From positions 41,974,104 to 42,038,103 of the forward strand of contig CM070725.1 in the NCBI GenBank assembly GCA_036346275.1: 64,000 nt of DNA, read 5' to 3'. Positions 57,261 to 64,000 of the stretch are shown here, piece by piece (within the stretch, counting starts at the first letter, position 1; each line of letters opens with the position of its first letter). Source of the DNA: Otatea glauca. Its lineage: Eukaryota; Streptophyta; Magnoliopsida; Poales; Poaceae. A program made the translations under genes and the position numbers. A model generated the notes under the pieces. The model made no database searches, was not told the DNA's origin, and saw only the letters and a program-made list of their open reading frames with translations.

Positions 57261-57649
57261 GGTGTGTGTGCTATCACATTCTAATAAGCACATATTCCAC
57301 ACAATATGCACATATCACATTCACACGTAAATTACAGACAACATATCACATTCAAAGAACATGAACACTTTGTTACAACAAACACATATCACATTCATTA
57401 ACAAAATAGAACGTAAACATGCTTAACCATAAGTACACATGCAATCGCATTCAGATATGTAATATTTGTTCACATCCGTCTAGTAGGAGCTTTTGGGATC
57501 TCTAAACCGTCTGCCCTCCGACAAGCATTCTATCCAAGACCACTCGCATAAGTGATCTCAGATCTTGTTGAGTGCAAGGTCGTCTACACTCTTCCGGGAA
57601 TAACGGTAAGTCGCAAGATAGAAACGAGTGCTCTAATTTGAGTTTTCAA

Positions 57650-58140
57650 ATTTGCATGTGAAAGACTAATTGTATATGCATGTACTACCTCGTGGAAACG
57701 GCTCGAGCCGACAATCAAGATCACCATGTGTTGCATGACATACAAACCACAGTGGCGTCGCTGCCGCTCTGTTGATGACAACGTGAAGAAAGAAAATAAA
57801 TTAAGAGACAAAGAAAATATATCGTAAAATCTAAATCTTATATATGATAGCAACTTGTACCTTGAAGCGGACATACTCAGCTTGGAGCCCTTTTGTCGTC
57901 GTGGTGTCCCTCCCGCTCGACGTATTCCTTGAAACCCCTATATACATTGGAAAGATGTCGTTGAGTAAAAAAATAATGATTGTAGTTAAATACAGAAAAT
58001 GTTAGATAAGAGTGGTGCACTTATCGCCCAAAGGAGGCTTGATCGCAGAGGCCATCGGTCTCTTATCAACCGAATTAAAAGTGTACACTTTGTTGTCTCT
58101 CGGAAGGAGCACGAGTAGAACCCAATGGTTGCTTATTAAA
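57650..58140 (-). pseudogene. Ulp1/C48-type cysteine peptidase exons in the CACTA element
   Basis: On the minus strand 58021-58130 reads HWVLLVLLPRDNKVYTFNSV then DKRP, the His-Trp and Asp part of an Ulp1-like catalytic core. Further on (about 57880-57945) a decayed FKEYVEREGHHDD block and, after an intron-like gap ending 'caacag', RQRRHCGLYVMQHMV (57690-57760) supply the catalytic Cys region (usual form CGYYV). Ulp1-like domains are known as riders in plant CACTA and MULE elements; they resemble SUMO proteases, though no host deSUMOylation role should be assumed. Stops and frame changes indicate decay. Confidence 0.6.
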
Positions 58141-58959
58141 TGGTATGCAACAAGAAAATAAGTTCACATACGGTTTCGGTGTGTAGAAGTAATTGAACAA
58201 ATGAAGTAGTACTTACTCGTGGTACGGAATAGAATGAAGTCCTTCTTCGACTCACTTGCAATGCCCTCTTGATGTAGCCAGAACCCATTCCGCTGAAGCC
58301 AGCCATCGTCACGACACAAGCTCGTGGTCGATTTAACCCAACTAGTTGTCGATTCGTCACGACCCACGCCTCATCGCCTCGCAACTCGCATTGAATGTTA
58401 AAAGTGTAATGCAAAATTCTATGGAAGTCATAAAGTCGCGGCAACGTGGTGCGATACTCACGGCGTCCGTGATCGTCGACAAAGAGAAATATCGATGGCT
58501 ATCGGTTGGTGCAGACGGAACAGATCCTCAAAACTAACTGAATGTCCCATCCTCCTCGCGTGGAAATGTCCCTTTCGTATCTAACATTGAAGTCGACACG
58601 CCGCTATCTTTCGCTTTGTCAATGTACCATCCATGGAGCTGCCGAGTCCATATGCCTAGAGCGCTCAATTTGTCGGGAGGCGAAGGGCTTTCCATGTGCG
58701 TAGGCCTTAAATTCATAAGGCTTCACTTGTGGTTCAGGCCGGCTCTCCTTTCTCGGGCCGAAGGAGTCTCCGAGGCCGGGCAAGGGGCTTTTCATATACC
58801 CGGGGCGCCGTGGCCTTTGTGAGCCTAGCCTTTTAGCAGAGGCCTCTAGTGGTTACGTGGTTGTCGTGCTAGTCCTTTATGCACCAGCTCAGACTTTGTG
58901 TGTGGCTCGTCACGGTCGTGGAGCAGCGCAGTACGGTAGGAACCTACAAAGCACGCGCA

Positions 58960-60690
58960 TAATTAAGTAACTTGTTGCAATACTACCGAATGGTGTAAGA
59001 CGTGAGGGATGTTTACCTTGACCAAGACGACGCTCGTCGTGGGCCACTTGATGAACGACATCCGCGCTAGCCCGAGAGTGGTGATGTCTTCGTTAGGGGG
59101 AACTCGAGCACATGTGATAAGAAGGCCGTGGACGAGTCCACCGACCTCATGTAGCCCTTCCCCAAAGGTGACCATGCACCGTGTCGGTCTCCTTGCATGG
59201 AAATGCAACCCGCGGCACCTCAACAGAAATCCGCCTTCCGTCAGGTGAGCGGCACTTGGTAGGCGCCGCAAAAAGTGCGCAACTTGAGAGAAAACATATG
59301 AAGAGTTACCTCGCACCATTAAGTAAGGCAAAATTAATTATTACCTTCACTGGGACCGACTTATCATTTTGGAACCGCAGCTACTTGGTGGGGCATGTGT
59401 TTCTCAAGAGGCGGGGCATCCGCTCGACTGGAGATCATCGCCATCATCTCGCCCTTAGGCGCCTCACGTGCCATCATCTCCACCTCATCTCCTCCTCACG
59501 TGCCATCATCCGCACCTCATCTCCTCCTCATCTCCTCCGAGATCTCCTCCTCACCGCTCCCTAAGCGTGTCCTTCAGCGCCCGCACGTGCCTCCCATGTT
59601 CTTGATCCGTACTGGCAAGATCTTGGAAGTAGGACTTCTTCAGATGCCCGCCCTGCGGCAAGCACCCGCCCTTATGGTCGGGCTTCCGATCGCAGAGAAT
59701 AGGATGTCATTTGACCCTTGGCTAAGAAAAGTCCCCGCTTCTTTCCTCCGCTTACCTCCTCCCGCAAGAAGCGAGTACGAATTAGATCCAAATACAACAG
59801 AATGGTCTCATCGCAATGTAGCAAGTTTGATATCTTACGATGGTGGAGACAACTTGCGCGGTAGTGGGGTTTGGTACTACCACTGCCCGTCCCGGTTTTC
59901 TTTGTCCTCGCTAATACCCAACACGTGCCCGCTCCTCACATATATGCGAGTAAGGCATCATTTGTCTCGGAGTTGGCGCACTCCTCGGCTAGTCGTGCCC
60001 ATTCTCGCTTTCTTCCTTCGTAGCCACCAACCGAGGTGGTGCGCGTGCGTGTTCAACCTCCGGTAGCAACGCTCCTGCTGTCTCGCCTCCTCCGCCTCGG
60101 GCGCACTCTTCATCCTCGTGAACTCCTCCCAAACATCGGAAGCACGAACGGATACCTCTCGAATGGTGCACGGCCTTTCAAAGACGTACTCACTGTGCAT
60201 GTAGACCCTAAAGTGCCTCGAGCCACACCCATCCTCTTCAAGGCATCTGCTGGCATTGTTTTCATCCTCCTCTTCTATAATCCATTTCCCTTAACCTCGC
60301 CCCACACCGGTTCTTCCGCCGACGACCTCCTTTCTCCAATCCTTAACCGTTATGGGAACTCTCTCCTCACCGCTGCCCGAGGAATGAGCGGTGTCGCCCT
60401 TATACTTGGGAGGACCTGCAAACGCCGTCGCATTGAAGTGGAGAATTTGCGGCGTTCTCCTGTGGCCCTTTGCTCGGTCCTCTGCCTTCCTCACCTTACT
60501 CGGCCTCGACATTTGGAACCCGCTCCGCCGACACTTGAAGTTGGCTTGGCCCTCAGAGCACCTTCTACTCTTTCTCGGCGATGAGCCGATGCTCTCAATT
60601 GCGACATTTTGAGTTTTCTTATCTAACATGGACATATATTTCACATGAGAGAAAGCAATTGTAGCTATTATGTGAACTTCACAATAAATC
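58960..60690 (-). pseudogene. CACTA transposase-type ORF (Ptta/En/Spm family), decayed
   Basis: The minus strand shows ASDVWEEFTRMKSAPEAEEA then LNTHAHHLGWWLRRKKARM (59990-60140), matching the plant Ptta/En/Spm transposase pattern in which a 'YHHxLGSGGY' motif follows an acidic helix. Downstream VPPNEDITTLGLARMSFIKW followed by PTTSVVLV (59000-59110) matches the conserved segment ending in a 'FIxWP' motif that precedes the Ulp1-like domain in such ORFs. The N-terminal part (60291-60690) is basic. Several stops and frameshifts. The plus-strand ORF at 59395-60066 is a shadow. Confidence 0.55.
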
Positions 60691-60699
60691 ATCTAAAGT

Positions 60700-62400
60700 A
60701 ACAAATCAATGGATAATTCATAGCATGTCATTGTTGTAGCATATTGCATTAGAGTAATGATGAACGAATGATCTTCAAGACAAGTGCGTATGTAGACCAA
60801 CTAAATACGTATGGACGATAACTCCTAATCTCTAAATAGGTTTGGTCCTATCCCATTCGAGGATATGTGGTTTGGGCAAGTTCTAAGCCGTTGTACAACT
60901 CAGAGAAATTTCAAGAAGATCTTCCACATTCTCCGGATACACGCCTCGACGACAGTCAAGAGGTGTGTATCCAGAGAACACCGTGAGACGCCATCAAATC
61001 TACTCGTGAGTTGTACAACAATGTGAACTTGCCCAAACCACATATCCTCGAATCGTCCAAAATATTGGATAATTCGAGATCGTTGTTTATAAATATGTCA
61101 TTCGACATATTTATAAATAAGCACTCTCGAACAGGAGACGAGGTTACGCAACCTAAACTCTAACATATGCCGAGATGAAAAGGAAAATAATATGCAATTA
61201 TAATTGAAATAGCTATCTCAATTAAGAGAGTCTAAAGTTGCATAATAGTATGACGAGTATGTACACATATGACAAAATATTGAAAAAGGCATGAAAACAT
61301 ACATGGAAAGAAGACACTTTTGCAAGAGATGTACTTGATACTGTTATGATGGATTACATACCCAGCTTGTGGATTGTTGGCAAGGACTTCCCATTTCTAT
61401 ATTGTGAAGTTTAAAATTGAAATGATATGTTAAGCACATCCAATTGTCCTAGTAGAGTAACACCTAGATTTGTCGCCAGGAACAAAGCATAAATATGTTC
61501 AATCGCTATTACATTCGACATTGCCGCTTGCATGTAGTGATGGGTCATGATTTGGCTTATTCATTATAGATCAAGAATTCATTATGGCCTTTCACAACAG
61601 TGGTTCAAATTAGTAGTCTTGCTGTGGCTTGCACATAAGCGTAACCTTTGATGTTTGGCCTTTTAAACAAGGTTGAAGTAGATAAGCGCTTTTTCCTATT
61701 CAATAAGATATTTTCTAATGTGCGCATAATATCTTCGTTACTTTGGCTTCCTCTGACTACACAATGTCCAATTCATCATCAAGATGTGAGTTAAAGCTAA
61801 TTAGCGCTTGAGAAAGATGCTTATTAATGTTCAATTTTGAAGTGCTTGCTTCCTTTGTTTTCATCGATAACAATAGGCTAATGAGTTTCTTTTTCAGTTC
61901 ATCTGCAGAGCTCTTAATGCCCCTGCTATTCCATTTGGGTACATTACTAGCGCAGCAGATATCCCTGGGCACCTGCGCCACCATATCTTTTTTTCCTGGC
62001 TTAATCCTCAAACATCTGCTCAGGACATGATGCAACCGGATTTGTTGTCCAAGCTTGTTTTTAACAACTTTAGTAAGTACAGTTTCATAACACACTGCAT
62101 TGTCTACATGTGATGTAATCTACATATGGGATTTCTTTTCAATGTAATTCTTTCATAATACATTGCATTGTCTACATGTCATGTTATCCAAATACATGAT
62201 TTCGCCTCCGAATAATTTCATAACACAATCGCATTGTCAACATTTCTTCTAATCTAAATATGGGATGTCTGCTCTCCAATTTTCAAACAAACTGCGTTCT
62301 ATTTTCGAGTTGTTTCAGTAAATTTCTACTATTTCTAATAGTTATTATGGGATGTATATCTGTGATTGTTTTCAATTGGGGTGGATATGTTCATAGAAGT
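60700..62400. other. CACTA interior without recognised coding sequence
   Basis: AT-rich. Contains the inverted repeat described separately and short unsupported ORFs such as the minus-strand 61757-62095 frame. No transposase (TNP2) domain was seen. Confidence 0.35.
60855..61053. repeat. 199-bp inverted repeat (hairpin)
   Basis: The 29-bp left arm (60855-60883, starting ATTCGAGGATATG) is perfectly complementary to 61025-61053. Inside, 'ttgtacaactca' pairs with 'tgagttgtacaa' and 'ggatacacgcctc' with 'gaggtgtgtatcc', leaving a short loop near 60950. A second small palindrome, 'tttataaatatgtc' with 'gacatatttataaa', lies at 61086-61117. Confidence 0.9.
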
Positions 62401-62439
62401 TGTTATCATATAGATTGCATGTACATTAAGGTTCGGTTG

Positions 62440-62835
62440 TCCCGCAACTTACCAATGGAGCGCCAGAGGTGGGGCACCGGACGATGGGGCCGTGAAGGCC
62501 GGGGCGCCGAGGCGGTGGGGCGACGGAGCGGAGTGGAGCGCCGGGCGTGGAGTCGGGGGCTGGGCGATGGGCGTTGGGCTTGGGCGGCGCGGGCGGGCGG
62601 GCGACGGAGCGGCGTGGAGCGCAGGTGGGCGCTGGCGATGGGCGGGCGCGAAGGCCGAGGCGCGCCGGGCGGTGGCGACGGAGCGACGTGGCCGCGGGGG
62701 CGATGGGGCGTTGAAGGCGTTGGCGGCGCCGCGGCGGCGGGACGACGGAGCGGCGTGGAGCGCTGGCGGTGGAGTCGACGGGCGGCGGGGCCGGTGGTGG
62801 CGGAGGTGGAGGCAGGAGCTGTAAAAGGGGCTAGG
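62440..62835. repeat. GC-rich minisatellite-like block in the CACTA element
   Basis: 'gacggagcggNgtggagcgc' recurs about five times with variable GC-rich spacers, giving Arg/Pro/Ala-rich ORFs in several frames on both strands (up to 199 codons). No domain; the composition differs sharply from the AT-rich surroundings. Confidence 0.7.
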
Positions 62836-62889
62836 CAAACGAAGGCAAGGCACGCGTGAAAGCTTCTCAAAAATCGCCTTAAGTAAGGG

Positions 62890-64000
62890 TATCACATTAC
62901 TATCGGTTTTACACAAAAACCGACACAAATATATTTTATAATACTATCGGTTTTAAGACAAACCGACACCAATATGTAGATCTCAATACTATCGGTTTTA
63001 AATAAAAACCGACACAAATATTAGTTCAATACTATCGGTTTTACACAAAAACCGATGTAAATATGTTTCATAATACTATCGGTTTTCAGAGAAAACCGAC
63101 ACAAATATGAATGTTTAAAATACTATCGGTTTTTCAGAGAAAACCGACACTAATAGTACTATAACAGTTTTGAAGAAAAATTGGCACAAAATAGTACTAT
63201 CGGTTTACAAGAAAAACCGAGACAAAAGTAGTTCATTACTATCGGTTTTCACTAAAAACCGATACAAATATGAATGTTTAAAATACTATCGGTTTTATGA
63301 GAAAACCGACCCAAATGTGTAGACTTTAATACTATCGGTTTTCAATATTAAACCCGACACAAATATTTGTTCAATACTATCGGTTTTGAAGGAAAACCCA
63401 CACAAATAGTCCTATAACATGTTTTGAAGAAAATTGGCACGAAAAGTACTATCGGTTTACAAGAAAAACCGAGAAAAAAGTAGACTATTACTATCGGTTT
63501 TCATTAAAAACCGATACAAATATGAATGTTTAAAATACTATCGGTTTTAGGAGAAAACCGACACAAATGTGTAGATCTTTAATACTATCGGTTTTCAATA
63601 AAAACCCGACACAAATATTAGTTCAATACTATCGGTTTTGAAGGAAAACCCGACACAAATAGTCCTATAACATGTTTTGAAGAAAATTGGCACAAAATAG
63701 TACTATCGGTTTACAAGAAAAACCGAGACAACAAGTAGTCTATTACTATCGGTTTTCATTGAAAACCGACACAAATGTGTAGATCTCTAATACTATCGGT
63801 TTTCAATAAAAACCGACACTAATAGTACTATAACAGTTTTGAAGAAAAATTGGCACAAACTAGTACTATCGGTTTTAAGAGAAAACCGACACAAATAAGT
63901 TGATCTCTAATACTATCGGTTTTCAATAAAAACCGACACAAATATTTGTTCAATACTATCGGTTTTGAAGGAAAACCCACACAAATAGTCCTATAACATG
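62890..64000. repeat. CACTA-type subterminal repeat array with higher-order pattern
   Basis: 'tactatcggtttt' followed by 'aaaaccgacacaaata' recurs about every 55-65 bp, each unit an imperfect palindrome. A variant unit ('ctataaca.gttttgaagaaa') recurs at about 63169, 63412, 63665 and 63829, so groups of units form a higher-order repeat of roughly 250 bp. The array continues past the window end. Confidence 0.88.

Larger units (their letters stand above)
56648..64000. mobile_element. CACTA (En/Spm) type element region, right end outside window
   Basis: Starts CACTACTACACAAAT at 56648. It is followed by a subterminal array, minus-strand coding remnants of CACTA type (Ulp1-like and transposase-like), a GC-rich block and a second subterminal-type array that runs off the window. 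Whether both arrays belong to one element is not certain, because their motifs differ ('ctctatcggttcttt' versus 'actatcggtttt'). Confidence 0.6.

Noticed and set aside
59395..60066. 223-codon plus-strand ORF
   Set aside because: Opposite strand to recognised CACTA transposase motifs; no domain.
62406..62928. Proline/arginine-rich proteins on either strand
   Set aside because: Open frames exist on both strands of a GC-rich minisatellite; composition artefact without domain or splice support.
62890..64000. Regular repeat-spacer array resembling a CRISPR array
   Set aside because: Units are imperfect palindromes with variable, related spacers in a plant genome next to CACTA coding remnants; they are transposon subterminal repeats.

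Overview
This is plant nuclear DNA, almost certainly from a grass (Poaceae). It has canonical GT-AG introns, GC-rich first exons, and the dense nested repeat landscape typical of grass genomes (Tat-lineage Ty3/gypsy, chromovirus and copia LTRs, CACTA, hAT, Mutator and Tourist MITEs, LINEs, a SINE). I cannot name the species. Only two intact host genes are convincing. One is a four-exon chloroplast-type RNA-binding protein with two RRMs (19717-21415, +). The other is a two-exon phytocyanin of the uclacyanin type with a full copper ligand set (52675-53805, +). Nearly everything else that can be read is transposon-derived.

Layout. 1-2307: minus-strand chromovirus-like LTR. 2308-5830: copia-like LTR piece, then unassigned DNA with two weak candidate exons. 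5830-10475: decayed plus-strand LINE sequence, interrupted by a minus-strand LINE copy with a 13-bp target-site duplication (TSD). 10484-16450: LTR-like sequence, another LINE, small MITEs and a Helitron-like element. 17200-18415: a Tourist-like MITE and a hAT MITE. 19717-21415: the RRM gene. 23412-30430: hAT copies, three members of a Mutator-like MITE family, a tRNA-derived SINE, an LTR-like region and a Helitron-like element. 30753-33245: 5'-truncated LINE. 33613-46335: a complete 12.7-kb Tat-lineage LTR retrotransposon on the minus strand, with ATATT TSD, dual RNase H, and a long spliced ORF on the opposite strand between pol and the 3' LTR. It sits inside an older copia-like LTR. 47261-50187: two hAT elements abutting at one target site, a CACTA element nested in the second, and a head-to-tail duplication across the boundaries. 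50500-51745: the fourth Mutator-like MITE and a partly dimeric Helitron-like element. 52675-53805: the phytocyanin gene. 54419-55763: two MITEs. 56648-64000: a CACTA-type region with two different terminal-repeat arrays, a degraded transposase-type ORF, a Ulp1/C48-type peptidase exon set and a 199-bp hairpin; it continues beyond the window.

Most element boundaries rest on duplications and inverted termini read directly from the sequence. Family names come from recognised motifs and remembered consensus features, not from a database search. I found no evidence of a new cellular pathway. The most unusual material is architectural: the antisense spliced ORF in the Tat element, the Ulp1-bearing CACTA region, the four-copy Mutator-like MITE family, the triple target site at 47253/48170/50180, and the dimeric Helitron-like copy.
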